Below are positions 17,689 through 27,687 of a DNA stretch of 64,000 bases, in pieces (within the stretch, counting starts at the first letter, position 1; each line of letters opens with the position of its first letter). Under the pieces are notes generated by a model, which ran no database searches, was not told the origin of the DNA, and saw only the letters and a program-made list of their open reading frames with translations. The position numbers were made by a program, and so were the translations under genes. The DNA is from Paraburkholderia nodosa (GTDB lineage Bacteria > Pseudomonadota > Gammaproteobacteria > Burkholderiales > Burkholderiaceae): contig NZ_MCNV01000006.1 in NCBI RefSeq assembly GCF_001718195.1, forward strand, positions 62,001 through 126,000. Reading direction: 5' to 3'.

Positions 17689-18480
17689 ATGTTTACGGTC
17701 ACCTACGCGCAGCTCAACGCCTGGCTCACGGCCTTCCTCTGGCCGTTCACGCGCATTCTGGCGCTCGTGGCGGTCGCGCCGTTGGTGGGCAACCGCTCCG
17801 TGCCGACGCGCGTGAAGATCGGCCTCGCGGGCTTCATCACGCTGATCGTCGCGCCTACGCTCGGCGCGATGCCGCAAGTCACGGTGTTTTCCGCCGAGGG
17901 CGTGTGGATCCTCGTCAACCAGTTCCTGATCGGCGTGGCGCTCGGCTTCACGATGCAGCTCGTGTTCGCGGTCGTCACCGCGGCGGGCGACATGATGAGC
18001 CTCGGCATGGGTCTGGGCTTCGCGAGCTTCTTCGACCCGCAGGCCAACACCAGTTCGCCCGCGCTTTCCTCCTGGCTGAACATGATGGCGATGCTGGCCT
18101 TCCTCGTGTTCGACGGCCATCTGCAGATGATCGCGGCGCTCGTCGCCACGTTCCAGACGCTGCCCGTCACGGCGAGCGTGCTCGGCGCCTCGGGCTGGCA
18201 GCTGATCGCCAGCTATGGCGCGACGATCCTCACCTCGGGCCTGCTGCTTTCGCTGCCGGTGGTGGTCGCGCTTCTCATCACCAATCTGTCGCTCGGCATT
18301 CTGAACCGCGCGGCCCCGCAAATCGGTATCTTCCAGATCGGCTTCGCGCTCACGATGCTCGTGGGCCTGCTGCTCATTCAGCTGATGATGCCGAACCTGA
18401 TTCCCTACTTCGCGCGCCTGTTCGACAGCGGTATCGACCAGATGGGCCGCGTGGCCGGCGCGCTGCGGCCGCACGGTTGA
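17689..18480 (+). CDS. fliR: FliR, export-gate protein
   Basis: Last subunit of the FliPQR channel, a six-helix membrane protein of 263 residues. Family markers are LNAWLTAFLWPFTRILALVA, VGNRSVPTRVKIGLAGFITL, the MMSLGMGLGFASFFDPQANT loop and NRAAPQIGIFQIGFALTMLV. It ends the fliL operon and is followed by a bidirectional intrinsic terminator. Confidence 0.97.
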   Translation: MFTVTYAQLNAWLTAFLWPFTRILALVAVAPLVGNRSVPTRVKIGLAGFITLIVAPTLGAMPQVTVFSAEGVWILVNQFLIGVALGFTMQLVFAVVTAAGDMMSLGMGLGFASFFDPQANTSSPALSSWLNMMAMLAFLVFDGHLQMIAALVATFQTLPVTASVLGASGWQLIASYGATILTSGLLLSLPVVVALLITNLSLGILNRAAPQIGIFQIGFALTMLVGLLLIQLMMPNLIPYFARLFDSGIDQMGRVAGALRPHG

Positions 18481-18513
18481 AACGCGCCTCGCACGACGCG
18501 CGCGCAGCGCAAT

Positions 18514-18543
18514 AAAAAAGCGGATCGGAATCCGCTTTTTTTT
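18514..18543. terminator. Bidirectional intrinsic terminator between fliR and flgL
   Basis: Stem GCGGAT/ATCCGC extended by six A-T pairs, loop CGGA, with an A-run on one side and a T-run of eight on the other. It serves the convergent fliR (plus) and flgL (minus) transcripts. Confidence 0.9.
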
Positions 18544-18564
18544 CGACCGCTCAATGCCTCACGA

Positions 18565-19809
18565 TCAAGGATTGATGTACTGGAACAGCGAGAGATTTTG
18601 CGTTGCCGCGAAGCTCTTTTGCGAAGCCGTGAGCGCGTTCGACAGCTGCTCGAACTGGCTGATCGCGGCCACTGTGTTGGTGCTCGTGAGGTCGGTGAGG
18701 TTCGACGTGACCTGCAGCGAGTTGGTCGACGTGACCGTTTGCAGCGCCTTCACTTCCTGCTCGCGGCCGCCCACGGAAGCCTGCACCGTGATCACGTTCG
18801 ACAGCGAGTTGCCGATCTGCGTGAGGCCCGTGTTCAGCGCGTTGTTGAGGTTCGCGACCGCGGCGGTGGAGCCGCTCGTGGGCGTGTTCAGCGCAGCGAT
18901 GATGCTGTCGATGCTCGCGAACACGTCCGTGTTCTGCGACGCCGTGGCCGGCGTCACCGAGAACGAGTCGCCCGCACTGGGCGTACCCGACATCGTCACG
19001 CTCATGCCCGAGCCGAGCGAGATTGGATTGCCTTCGGTGTAATTGGCCGGCGTCGTGGTCGTCGCCGGGCTGACGCTGTTGTCGGTCACCGTGTAGGTGA
19101 GCGCGCCCGTGGTCGCGTCGGTGGCGAACGCGATCGAGTAGTGGTCGTTGTTGGTCGCCTGGGTCGGGTCCGTCACCGTCACGCCGCTGATCACGCCCGT
19201 GCCCTTGTTCGACGAACTGCCCGAGGCCACGTTGGCCGAACCCACGGCCTGCACGCTCTGGAACACAGTCGTGCCCGTGTCGCCGACCGCGATGTTGCGC
19301 GTGCCGGCCACCTGCATCACGCGCTGGCCCGCGTCGCCGTTGTAAGTCACGCCGCCGCCCGACTTGTTCGAGAATACCTGCGAGGTGCTCTGGAAGCCCG
19401 AGAAGATGTAGTTGCCCGCGCCGTCCGTGGTATTGGCGAGCGTGAGCAGCTGGTTGCGGTCGCCTTGCATCTGCTTGGCGATCGCCTGGCGCGCCTGGTC
19501 GGTGAGCGAGCCGTTCTGCGCTTCGATGATGAGCGAGTGGATGCTCTGCATCGTGCTCGTCACGCTCGAGAGCGTCGTGTCCTCGAGCTGCAGCGCGGTA
19601 AGCGCCGTGGTCTGGTTCGACGAATACTGAGTGAGCGTCGCGCTCGTCGCGGAAAGCGTCACGGCCTGCGCGGCGCCGAGCGGATTGTCGGCCGGGTTCG
19701 AAATCGCCACACCGGTCGAGATCTGCTGCTGGACCTGAAGGAGCTGAGACTGCTGGTTCTCCATCGTCGACAGACTGGAGGAAAAAATCTGGGAAGTCGC
19801 GATACGCAT
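18565..19809 (-). CDS. flgL: FlgL, hook-filament junction protein HAP3
   Basis: Second junction protein between hook and filament, exported and assembled after FlgK. It is 414 residues and flagellin-like at both ends: N-terminal RIATSQIFSSSLSTMENQQ with GVAISNPADNPLGAAQAV, C-terminal TSTNTVAAISQFEQLSNALT and FQYINP. The central domain (about 130-300) is Ser/Thr/Gly-rich and carries SGTPSAGDSFSVTPA (about 272-290), a motif also seen in FlgK. It starts 11 bp after flgK ends and is probably co-transcribed from the flgK sigma-28 promoter. Confidence 0.96.
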   Translation of the reverse strand: MRIATSQIFSSSLSTMENQQSQLLQVQQQISTGVAISNPADNPLGAAQAVTLSATSATLTQYSSNQTTALTALQLEDTTLSSVTSTMQSIHSLIIEAQNGSLTDQARQAIAKQMQGDRNQLLTLANTTDGAGNYIFSGFQSTSQVFSNKSGGGVTYNGDAGQRVMQVAGTRNIAVGDTGTTVFQSVQAVGSANVASGSSSNKGTGVISGVTVTDPTQATNNDHYSIAFATDATTGALTYTVTDNSVSPATTTTPANYTEGNPISLGSGMSVTMSGTPSAGDSFSVTPATASQNTDVFASIDSIIAALNTPTSGSTAAVANLNNALNTGLTQIGNSLSNVITVQASVGGREQEVKALQTVTSTNSLQVTSNLTDLTSTNTVAAISQFEQLSNALTASQKSFAATQNLSLFQYINP

Positions 19810-19820
19810 GGGTCAGCGCC

Positions 19821-21848
19821 TCACTGGAAAATGCCGAGCAGGGTCTGGAACAGCGATGCCGCCGTCTGGATCACCTTGCTGTTGGCCTGATAGAGCTGTT
19901 GATACTGCAGCAGGTTCGCGGCTTCCTCGTCGAGGTTCACGCCCTGCACCGACTGCTGCTGCGAGGTGAGCTGCGTCACGAGCGACTGCTGCGACGTGTT
20001 CGACGCCTTGAGCTGGCTTGCCGTGTCGCCGATCGAGTTCACGTAGTTCGCATACGCCGTGGTGAGCGTGCTCGATCCCGTGTACGCCGTGCTCGACGTG
20101 AGGTTCGCGAGCGCGAGCGCGTTGCGGCCGTCCTGCGTGCCGCTCTTGTTGCCCGCCACCGTGAACGTGTCGTTGTTCGAGGGCGTGCCCGTCATCGTGA
20201 AGCTCACGTTGGTCGCGGTGGCGTTCGCGCCGGCCGAATCCGTGAGGTTCGTGATGGTGAAGGTCGCGCCCGTGGTCGGGTTGTAGGGCACGCCGGTCAC
20301 CGGCGGCGTCGCGGCGCTGTTGATCGTCACGGTACTGGTGGTCGTCGACCCCGGCGTCGTGATGGTGACCGTCGTGCCGTTGGGCAGACCGGTCAGCGTG
20401 CCGGACGTCGAGTTGTACGTCAGCGTGACCGGCAGGTTCGTCGTCGAATAGCCCGTACCCACCGCGCCTTGCGTCACGGTAGCCGTGCCTGCGTTCGTCG
20501 TGGACGCCGACACGACGACCGGCGTGGCCGCCGCGATCGCCGCGGGGTCGCTGGTCGCGACCGAGAAGCTCGCGAGTGCGCCGGCCGTCGGCTGGATCAT
20601 GAACGAGTCGCCCGCGCTCACCGTGCCCGAAGGCGTAATCGAAAAGCCGCCGATCTTGATCGGCGCAGTGCCGTTCGGCTGGGTCGCGACCAGCGAGTTC
20701 GTCGTCGTATCGGTGAGGTTCCAGTTCGTGCCGTCGTAGCTCAGCTTGTAGTTGTCGGTGAGCGGCTGCGTGCTGTTCGTCAGCGTCGCGCTGACCGTGG
20801 TCTGCGTGTCGGGATTCGTCGAGCTGGCCGTGACGAGCGGGTTGCCCACCGTGAACAGATTGCCGCCCGCACCGCCCGAGAGCGTGAGGCCGAGTGCGTT
20901 CTGCGAGTTCACCTGCGCGGCGAAACTCGTCACGATCGCGCCCAGTTGCGACTCCGCCGGATCGAGCGTGGACGAGACGAACGAAACGAGGCCGCCCACG
21001 GTGCCGCCTTGCAGCGCGGCCGACGACAGCACCTGCGGCGCGCCTTGCGATGCGGCGCTCGCGCCGTTCAGGCCCTGCCAGGTCACGGCCAGTTCCTGCG
21101 GGTTGGTGCTCGAAGGCTGCGTGCCGAGGTTGTAGCTCTGGCTGCTGACCACGAGCGGCTGGCCGTTGCCGAGGAACACGCTGTAGCCGGTGCTGCCCTG
21201 CACGACCTGTACGCCCACGAGCTGCGAGAGGTTCGCGACCGCTTGATCGCGTTGATCGAGCAGCTGGTTCGGCTGTTGGCCGCTCGAGCTCGCGGACGTG
21301 ATCTGCGCGTTGAGGTTCGCGATCTGCTGCGTGTAGGTGTTGATTTGCGAGACAGCGCTCGTGAGCTGCGTGTTCACGCTCTGGCGCATCGCGTCGTACT
21401 GCTGGCTCGCGGCGTTGATCTGGGTGGCGAGCGTCTGCGCGTCGGAGAGCACGGTTTGCCGCGCTGCGGTATCCGAAGGCGAATTCGAGACGTTCTGCAG
21501 GCCCGTGAAGAAGTTCGTGATCGCGGTGGCGATGCCCGAGGTCGGGCTGCCCACGAGATTCGAGAGTTGCGTGGCGAGGTTGTACGAAGCCGTGTACGAG
21601 CTGCTGGCCGTCTGCGCATTGTTGACGGCCGTCGTGAGGTACTGGCTGTACGCGCGCTGCACGGTGGCGGTGGTGACGCCGCTGCCGAGATAGCCGTTCG
21701 ACGTGTACTGGCCTGCCGATTCCTGGTACACCGGCTTCTCGACGGTGTAGCCCGCGGTCGTCGAGTTGCTGATGTTCTCGCCGGTGGTCGAGATACCAAT
21801 CTGCGCCGCCTGCAGGCCGCTCAGACCGATCGAGAAAATGTTGGACAT
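19821..21848 (-). CDS. flgK: FlgK, hook-filament junction protein HAP1
   Basis: First junction protein between hook and filament. It is 675 residues, longer than the 547 of E. coli. The N-terminal rod-type domain is SNIFSIGLSGLQAAQIGIST, with GENISNSTTAGYTVEKPVYQ. The C-terminal domain holds NLDEEAANLLQYQQLYQANS and KVIQTAASLFQTLLGIFQ. The extra length lies in the middle (about 400-565), which contains two copies of a GTxxxxDxF-type motif in Thr/Ser-rich sequence. It is preceded by a sigma-28 promoter at 21904-21930. Confidence 0.96.
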   Translation of the reverse strand: MSNIFSIGLSGLQAAQIGISTTGENISNSTTAGYTVEKPVYQESAGQYTSNGYLGSGVTTATVQRAYSQYLTTAVNNAQTASSSYTASYNLATQLSNLVGSPTSGIATAITNFFTGLQNVSNSPSDTAARQTVLSDAQTLATQINAASQQYDAMRQSVNTQLTSAVSQINTYTQQIANLNAQITSASSSGQQPNQLLDQRDQAVANLSQLVGVQVVQGSTGYSVFLGNGQPLVVSSQSYNLGTQPSSTNPQELAVTWQGLNGASAASQGAPQVLSSAALQGGTVGGLVSFVSSTLDPAESQLGAIVTSFAAQVNSQNALGLTLSGGAGGNLFTVGNPLVTASSTNPDTQTTVSATLTNSTQPLTDNYKLSYDGTNWNLTDTTTNSLVATQPNGTAPIKIGGFSITPSGTVSAGDSFMIQPTAGALASFSVATSDPAAIAAATPVVVSASTTNAGTATVTQGAVGTGYSTTNLPVTLTYNSTSGTLTGLPNGTTVTITTPGSTTTSTVTINSAATPPVTGVPYNPTTGATFTITNLTDSAGANATATNVSFTMTGTPSNNDTFTVAGNKSGTQDGRNALALANLTSSTAYTGSSTLTTAYANYVNSIGDTASQLKASNTSQQSLVTQLTSQQQSVQGVNLDEEAANLLQYQQLYQANSKVIQTAASLFQTLLGIFQ

Positions 21849-21903
21849 GCGTAATCCTCGAAAGCGGCCTGCCCCCTGGCAAACCGCGTGGTGTACTCAC
21901 GGT

Positions 21904-21930
21904 ATAACGGCAACGCACTGCAAAAATTGA
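21904..21930 (-). promoter_or_regulatory. Sigma-28 (FliA) promoter of flgKL
   Basis: On the minus strand, -35 TCAATTTT and -10 GCCGTTAT with an 11-bp spacer, against consensus TAAAGTTT-N11-GCCGATAA. The flgK start codon is about 55 bp downstream. This agrees with flgKL being late genes in enterics. Confidence 0.75.
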
Positions 21931-22057
21931 GCGCCCGATGGGGACGAAAACGTTAGCGAGTGGGCGCGTGCGCGGCTGCCGCGCGGCGGGCGCGCCGGCG
22001 CAGCATGCGCTGCGCCGTCCGGGGTGTGGCGGATCGTGCGGGCGAGGCGCGTGCCGC

Positions 22058-22828
22058 TCAGGCACGCGCGAGCGCGCGGCGCTTCATCTCGAGCTGCGTG
22101 ATATAGCGCTGCAGCGTGTTCTCGGAGGCGCCGGGCAGCGCGTCGAAGCGAAAGCCCATGTGATAGCGGCGGTCGCCGTTGGGCAGATCGATGAAGCGCA
22201 GCACGACGAGCGCGAGATCCACGCGCAGCTTGCCGTGCGCGCGCAGGTCGAGTTCGACGTCGGGCAGCACGAGCCCCATGGCGAGGTCCGCGACGCGCTC
22301 CTCGGTCGTACGCAGTCCGAGGCCGCCGAGCGAGAGGTCATGCACCTCGTACGCAAAGCGCGGGCCGCCGCTCGGCAGCTCGCCGCGGCAGATGCACGGC
22401 TCGAGCACGGGCGTGTCGACGCGGAAGTACTCGCGCCGCTGCACGTAGAACAGCACTTCGGGGAAATCGGCTTCGAACGCGGGGTGCCCTTCGAACTCGG
22501 TGCGCCGCGGCGTAGCCGTCTTGAACTCCACGCGTACGCCGTCGGGCGAGGCGTGGAACAGGCACTCGGGCGCCGCGAGCACGCCCGTGTTCTGCTCGGG
22601 CATCGCGCCCCAGTCGAACACGAAAGTGCGCTCGCGTCCGTTGACGGCCAGAATGCGCGTGACGAGCTGTCCGCCGCGATACTGGAGGGTCAGGAAGTCG
22701 CCGCGATTGACGAGATTGCGTAGCTGGACGCCGATCTCGAGCGGATTGCGGCGCCCAAAATCGTGGGAGCCGTCGGCACCCTCGGCGCCCTCGCCTGCTT
22801 CCTGTGGATTCGACTGAACGGTATTCAT
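22058..22828 (-). CDS. ycgR: YcgR-type flagellar brake, PilZ-domain c-di-GMP receptor
   Basis: Slows or biases the motor when cyclic di-GMP is high. It is 256 residues with the YcgR N-terminal domain (EIGVQLRNLVNRGDFLTLQY, ITRILAVN-like strand, FVFDWGAMPEQN). The C-terminal PilZ domain carries the two c-di-GMP-binding motifs: RREYFR (Arg cluster, about 131-136) and DLSLGG (about 164-169). The ATG at 22828 was chosen as the start of normal length; the frame is open 18 codons further. It has its own sigma-28 promoter at 22934-22960, which ties it to late flagellar expression. Confidence 0.92.
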   Translation of the reverse strand: MNTVQSNPQEAGEGAEGADGSHDFGRRNPLEIGVQLRNLVNRGDFLTLQYRGGQLVTRILAVNGRERTFVFDWGAMPEQNTGVLAAPECLFHASPDGVRVEFKTATPRRTEFEGHPAFEADFPEVLFYVQRREYFRVDTPVLEPCICRGELPSGGPRFAYEVHDLSLGGLGLRTTEERVADLAMGLVLPDVELDLRAHGKLRVDLALVVLRFIDLPNGDRRYHMGFRFDALPGASENTLQRYITQLEMKRRALARA

Positions 22829-22933
22829 CGGCCTGCCGGAAATTCGTGAACGTGCCGGCGCGAGAGCGGACCCTTTCCGCACGCGCCGTTCGGGCGGTCC
22901 GACCGCCCGGATTGCTTTTCCATCTCGCCTGCA

Positions 22934-22960
22934 TTAGCGGCAGACATGACGAAAAATTTA
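22934..22960 (-). promoter_or_regulatory. Sigma-28 (FliA) promoter of ycgR
   Basis: On the minus strand, -35 TAAATTTT and -10 GCCGCTAA with an 11-bp spacer; seven of eight bases match the FliA consensus at each box. It lies about 105 bp before the ycgR start. Confidence 0.8.
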
Positions 22961-23096
22961 GGGATTGGGCGTAAAAAAAATGTGCCTTTTCCCTGCATGA
23001 AACACGCGTGCGCAGCTTCTTCCGGCAACTGCGCCGAGCCAACGTTTGCGGTTGCCTAATTGACGTCAACCGTGGCGCCGGGCGTCGAATCGATCG

Positions 23097-24098
23097 TCAG
23101 GCCATCCGCTGCATGATGGTCAGCAGCTTTTTCGCATAGTGCGGGTCGGTCGCGTAGCCCGCGCGCTGCATGCCGTGCGCGAAGCCTTCGGCGCTCTTCG
23201 AGCCGTTGATCACCGACGCGTAGCGCGGATTGTTCTTGAGCAGCGTGGCGTAGTCGGTCATCGCGTCTTCGTACGAGTCGTAGGCGCGGAACTTCTCCAC
23301 CACACGATGCGGCTGGCCGTTCACGTACTCGGTCGTGACCGTCGAGACGGTCTTGCCGGTCCAGTCCTTGCTCGCCTTGATGCCGAACACGTTGTGGCTC
23401 GCCGAGCCGTCGGCGTTCTTGATCTCGCGCTTGCCCCAGCCCGATTCGAGCGCAGCCTGGCCGAGAATGAAGCGCGCCGGGATGCCCGTGGTCGAGCTGG
23501 CCTGCTGCGCGGCGTTGGCGAGCTTGTCGACGAAGGCGTCCACCGAAGCGTCGCCGTTGCCCTTGACCGGCGGCGTGAGCGCGCTGTTGCCGCTGTAGCC
23601 CGAGCCGTTGGCGAGCGCGCCATTGGCGGCAGTGTTGCCGTAGGCGCGGCCGAGCGCATTGAGCATGGCGAGGTTGCCCTCGCTCGCGTCCTTGCCCGAA
23701 AGCCCCGAGATCGCGCCCGCCACGCCGCCCGCACCACCGGCACCACCCGCGCCATCGGCACCGGCAGCGCCCCCCATGCTGCGCATGAGTTGCTTGAGCA
23801 TCGCGTTCGCCACGCCGATGCCCTTGTTCGACATCTGCTGGGCGAGCTGCTGATCCATCATCGAGGTGAACTGCGCGCCGTCGTGCGAGTCGAGCGGGCC
23901 GTCGTCGGGCGTCGCGTCGCGCATGCTCTTGAGCATCATCTGCGTGAAGACCGCGTCGAACTGCTTCGCGGCCATCTTCACGCCCTGCTGGGGCGAGGCG
24001 TTCGCCGCGGCGCGCATCGAGTCGAAGCCCTGCACGTCGAGCGCGAAGCGGTTGGTGAGGTCGAGGCTGCCGCCGCCGATGTTCTTCGTATTATCCAA
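23097..24098 (-). CDS. flgJ: FlgJ, rod scaffold with peptidoglycan hydrolase domain
   Basis: Rod-capping protein that also opens the cell wall for the rod. It is 333 residues. The N-terminal rod-cap domain includes AAKQFDAVFTQMMLKSMRDA and FTSMMDQQLAQQMSNKGIGV. A Gly/Ala linker follows (about 110-145). The C-terminal glucosaminidase domain holds the catalytic Glu in FILGQAALESGWGKREI and ends in MQRAGYATDPHYAKKL. The start is TTG at 24098, supported by AAGGGG seven bases upstream. Last gene of the flgBCDEFGHIJ run, 10 bp after flgI. Confidence 0.95.
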   Translation of the reverse strand: MDNTKNIGGGSLDLTNRFALDVQGFDSMRAAANASPQQGVKMAAKQFDAVFTQMMLKSMRDATPDDGPLDSHDGAQFTSMMDQQLAQQMSNKGIGVANAMLKQLMRSMGGAAGADGAGGAGGAGGVAGAISGLSGKDASEGNLAMLNALGRAYGNTAANGALANGSGYSGNSALTPPVKGNGDASVDAFVDKLANAAQQASSTTGIPARFILGQAALESGWGKREIKNADGSASHNVFGIKASKDWTGKTVSTVTTEYVNGQPHRVVEKFRAYDSYEDAMTDYATLLKNNPRYASVINGSKSAEGFAHGMQRAGYATDPHYAKKLLTIMQRMA

Positions 24099-24108
24099 GT
24101 TGCACCCC

Positions 24109-25308
24109 TTAGATGATCTCGAGGTCGGCGCGCAGTGCGCCCGCCGCCTTCATCGCCTGCAGGATCGACATCAGATCCGCCGGCGTGGCGCCCAGCGCGT
24201 TGAGCGCTTTCACGACCTCGGCGAGATTGGCACCCGCCGTTACGAGCTTGAGCGACCCGTTGTCCTGCTTCAGCTGGATCTGCGACTGCCGCGTCGCCAC
24301 CGTCTGGCCGTTGGAAAACGCGCCGGGCTGGCTCACCGCCGTCTGCGTGTTCACGACGACCGAGAGATTGCCGTGCGCGACCGCGCAGCTCTCCAGCGTC
24401 ACCATCTGGTTCATGACGATCGAGCCGGTGCGCGCGTTCAGGATCACCTTCGCGGCCGGCGTGGCCGGATTCACGTTGAGGTCCTGGATCTGCGCGATGA
24501 AGCCCACCTGCGACCCCGGATCGGCCGGCCCGTGCACCTGGATCGTGCGGCCGTCGAGCGGCGAGGCCGTGCCCGGGCCGAACATGTTGTTGACGGCCGA
24601 GACGATGCGCTGCGTCGTGTCGTAGTCCATGTCGTTGACGGTCAGCGTGAGCAGACCGCCTTGCTGCGAAACCGGCGAGATCACCGCGCGCTCGACGATC
24701 GCACCGCCGGCAATGCGCCCCGCGGCGAGCTGGTTCACCTGCACCTTGCTGCCGTTGGCCGAGGCGCCCGCGCCGCCCACGGCCACGTTGCCCTGCGCGA
24801 GCGCGTAGACCTGGCCGTCGGCGCCCTTGAGCGGCGTGAGCAGCAGCGTACCGCCGCGAATGCTCTTCGCGTTGGCGAGCGACGACACCGTGATGTCGAT
24901 CTGCTCGCCCGGCCGCGCGAACGGCGGCAGCACGGCCGTCACCATCACGGCGGCGACGTTCTTCAGCTGCATGTTGTTGAGCGTCGACGAGGAACCCGAC
25001 GAGCTCGACGTGTTGTTGATCGAGATGCCGAGGTTCGCGAGCATGTTCGCGAGCGTCTGCGTCGTGAACGGCGCCTGGGTCGTCTGGTCGCCGGTGCCGT
25101 CGAGACCCACCACGAGGCCGTAGCCGATGAGCGGGTTGTCACGCACGCCCTGGAACGTCGCGAGGTCTTTCACTCGCTCGGCGCGCGCCGGCGTCGCGTA
25201 GGCGACGAGCGCACCGCAGGCCACCACGAAGCCGAATGCCACGCCGAGCGCGGCGAGCACGTCCTTCATGCGCGAGCGGCGCGAACGATGGAAGCGGATC
25301 TTCACCAT
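24109..25308 (-). CDS. flgI: FlgI, P-ring protein
   Basis: Periplasmic ring subunit around the rod in the peptidoglycan layer. It is 399 residues from the ATG at 25308; a second ATG 13 codons on (25269) leaves a tidier signal peptide ([20 protein letters not shown], cut near PARAERVKD). Mature motifs include [32 protein letters not shown] and MLANLGISI. Both starts are possible. The first overlaps the flgH stop by 7 bp, which is why I kept it. Confidence 0.95.
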   Translation of the reverse strand: MVKIRFHRSRRSRMKDVLAALGVAFGFVVACGALVAYATPARAERVKDLATFQGVRDNPLIGYGLVVGLDGTGDQTTQAPFTTQTLANMLANLGISINNTSSSSGSSSTLNNMQLKNVAAVMVTAVLPPFARPGEQIDITVSSLANAKSIRGGTLLLTPLKGADGQVYALAQGNVAVGGAGASANGSKVQVNQLAAGRIAGGAIVERAVISPVSQQGGLLTLTVNDMDYDTTQRIVSAVNNMFGPGTASPLDGRTIQVHGPADPGSQVGFIAQIQDLNVNPATPAAKVILNARTGSIVMNQMVTLESCAVAHGNLSVVVNTQTAVSQPGAFSNGQTVATRQSQIQLKQDNGSLKLVTAGANLAEVVKALNALGATPADLMSILQAMKAAGALRADLEII

Positions 25309-26015
25309 GGCGCGATGTTCAGGAAAAAGCGTTGCAGCCAGCCCATCGTCTCGGCCTCGTCGATCACGCCTTTCGCGGAGTATTCGATCTTCGCGTCGGC
25401 GACGTCGGTCGATAGCACAGAGTTGTCTCCGGCAACGGTGTTCGGATTGACGACGCCGGAAAAGCGCACGTATTCATTGCCCTGGTTGATGAGCATCTGC
25501 TTCTCGCCGGACACGACGAGATTGCCGTTGGGCAGCACGTTCGTCACGGTCACGGTAATGACGCCCGTGAACGTGTTCGAAGCGTTCGCGCCGCCCGTGG
25601 CGTCGAACTGGTTCGCGCCCGTCGTATTCAGGTTCGCGCGGTTGAAGAAGCCCGGCAGGAAGTTCGCGGTGCCCGAGAAGCTGGCGCTGGTGCCGCGCTT
25701 GGTGGCCGCGCCCGACGACTTGGTCGCATTGATGTTTTCGGAGATGACGATCGTGAGGATGTCGCCGGTATTGCGCGGACGCTGGTCCTCGAAGAGCGGC
25801 CGTCCCGCGTAGCCGGGGTTGTAGATCGCGCCCGGCGAGGTGTTCGCGGGCGGCGGGGGCGGCACGGCCGTCATGGGCTGCTGCGTGATCGGCTGCCGGT
25901 TGGGTAGGTAGGCGCAGCCCGCCAGCATCGCGAGCGCCACAGCCGCCACGAGCGCCCGGGGGGTGCCCGGATGCCGCGCGCGGATGCGAGGATGGTTTCG
26001 AACGGACTGCGACAT
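25302..26015 (-). CDS. flgH: FlgH, L-ring lipoprotein
   Basis: Outer-membrane ring subunit of the basal body. It has a lipobox LAGC after [10 protein letters not shown], then a Pro-rich stretch (PPPPP) and the conserved parts [29 protein letters not shown] and [20 protein letters not shown]. It is 237 residues from the ATG at 26015, which has GGTGAA upstream; a GTG three codons earlier (26024) is an alternative. The overlap with flgI at 25302-25308 suggests coupled translation. Confidence 0.95.
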   Translation of the reverse strand: MSQSVRNHPRIRARHPGTPRALVAAVALAMLAGCAYLPNRQPITQQPMTAVPPPPPANTSPGAIYNPGYAGRPLFEDQRPRNTGDILTIVISENINATKSSGAATKRGTSASFSGTANFLPGFFNRANLNTTGANQFDATGGANASNTFTGVITVTVTNVLPNGNLVVSGEKQMLINQGNEYVRFSGVVNPNTVAGDNSVLSTDVADAKIEYSAKGVIDEAETMGWLQRFFLNIAPW

Positions 26016-26047
26016 ATTCTTCACCGACTTGATTAACCAGGGAGACC

Positions 26048-26836
26048 TCAGACCTGCATCTGGCTGAGGGTTTGCAGCATCTGGTCAGAAGTGGTGACCG
26101 CCTTGCTGTTGATTTCGTAGGCGCGCTGCGTCTCGATCATGTTCACGAGTTCCTGCACGACGTTCACGTTCGACGATTCCACGTAGCCCTGATTGAGCGT
26201 GCCCGAACCGTTCTGGCCCGGCGTGGAAACCGTGGGCGCGCCCGACGATGCCGTTTCCGACAACAGGTTTTGCCCGTTCGACTGCAGCCCGGCCGGGTTG
26301 ATGAACATGGCGAGCTGCAGCGTGCCGATGGTCGTGTTATTGCTCGAGCCCGGCGTCGTGACCGTGACCACGCCGTCGCTGCCGATGGTGAGCGAGGTGG
26401 CGTTGGCGGGCACCGTGATCGCCGGCATCACCTGGTAGCCGCTCGCCGTCACGAGCTGGCCTTGCGCGTTGGTCTGGAACGAGCCGTCGCGCGTGTAGGC
26501 CGTCGTGCCGTCGGGCATCTGCACCTGGAGGAAGCCGGCGCCGTTGATCGCCACGTCCTTCGAGTTGCCGGTCTGCTGCAGGTTGCCCTGCGTATAGAGA
26601 CGCTCGGTCGCCACCTGCTGCACGCCCGTGCCCACCTGGCTGCCCGAAGGCAGTTCGGTTTGCTGGGTCGAGTTCGCACCCGGCTGGCGCAGCGTCTGGT
26701 ACATCAGGTCCTCGAACACCGCGCGCGAGCCCTTGAAGCCATTGGTGCTCACGTTCGCGAGGTTGTTCGAGATCACGTCCATCTGCGCCTGCTGGGCGTT
26801 CATGCCGGTGGCGGCGATGTAGAGCGATCGGTTCAC
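26048..26836 (-). CDS. flgG: FlgG, distal rod protein
   Basis: Distal rod subunit of 262 residues, the standard length. The N-terminal axial motif is [20 protein letters not shown] with [20 protein letters not shown]. The C-terminal axial motif is [20 protein letters not shown]. The start codon is GTG at 26836, preceded by GGGAGA at eight bases. It is part of the rod-hook operon, 65 bp after flgF. Confidence 0.97.
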   Translation of the reverse strand: MNRSLYIAATGMNAQQAQMDVISNNLANVSTNGFKGSRAVFEDLMYQTLRQPGANSTQQTELPSGSQVGTGVQQVATERLYTQGNLQQTGNSKDVAINGAGFLQVQMPDGTTAYTRDGSFQTNAQGQLVTASGYQVMPAITVPANATSLTIGSDGVVTVTTPGSSNNTTIGTLQLAMFINPAGLQSNGQNLLSETASSGAPTVSTPGQNGSGTLNQGYVESSNVNVVQELVNMIETQRAYEINSKAVTTSDQMLQTLSQMQV

Positions 26837-26901
26837 GGTGTCTTTCTCCCGGTCCGGCCTCGCGCGCAGCGCGAGGCGGCCTTCATTTAACTTGAAATGG
26901 C

Positions 26902-27660
26902 TTAGCTGAAGTTGAGCAGCTGGTTCGCGCTCTGCTCGTTCTGGTCCGCGTTCTGGAGCAGCTTGGTCTGCATCTGGAACTGGCGCGCGTTGGTGATCAT
27001 CGAGACCATCGCCGCCACCGGGTTCACGTTGCTGCCCTCGAGCGACTCGGTTGCGACCTGGACGGTCTGGTCCGCGTCGGCGGGGTTGCCGTCCGACGTG
27101 TGGAACAGGCCGTCGTCACCGCGCGTAATCGCGCCTGCCGGCGGGTTGACGAACTTGATCTGGTCGATCATGGCGATCGCGTTGGCGGGACTGCCCGGCG
27201 CGATGGCCGATACCGTGCCGTCCTTGCCGATCGTGATCGCCGAGCCCGGCGGCACCGCGATCGGGCCGCCGCCGCCGATCACCTGCAGGTTGTTGGCCGT
27301 GACGAGCTGGCCGTTTTCATCGACGTGCAGGTTGCCCGCACGCGTATAGGCCTCGTTGCCGTCGGCCGTCTGCACGGCCATGAAACCCTGGCCTTGAATC
27401 GCGATGTCGAGCGGGTTGCCGGTATGCGAGATCGCACCGGGCGTCATGTCCGAGCCAGGCGTTGCCGAAAGCACGTAGGTGCGCGTGGTCTGGTCGTTCA
27501 CCGTCGAGCCGTCGCCGAACGACATCGGCACGGCGCGAAAGTTGGCGAGCTGCGCGCGAAAGCCCGTGGTCGAGACGTTCGCGAGGTTGTTCGCGACGAC
27601 GGCCTGCTGCTCGAGCGCCTGGCTCGCGCCCGTCATCGCGGTATAGATCAGTCGGTCCAT
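26902..27660 (-). CDS. flgF: FlgF, proximal rod protein
   Basis: Proximal rod subunit of 252 residues. N-terminal [20 protein letters not shown] and [21 protein letters not shown]-terminal [20 protein letters not shown]. The FlgF identity over FlgG is shown by the shorter length and the YTAMTGA start. It lies between flgE and flgG in the normal order. Confidence 0.96.
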   Translation of the reverse strand: MDRLIYTAMTGASQALEQQAVVANNLANVSTTGFRAQLANFRAVPMSFGDGSTVNDQTTRTYVLSATPGSDMTPGAISHTGNPLDIAIQGQGFMAVQTADGNEAYTRAGNLHVDENGQLVTANNLQVIGGGGPIAVPPGSAITIGKDGTVSAIAPGSPANAIAMIDQIKFVNPPAGAITRGDDGLFHTSDGNPADADQTVQVATESLEGSNVNPVAAMVSMITNARQFQMQTKLLQNADQNEQSANQLLNFS

Positions 27661-27687
27661 GATGTGCCCGGTACGTGGTTAGCCGCG

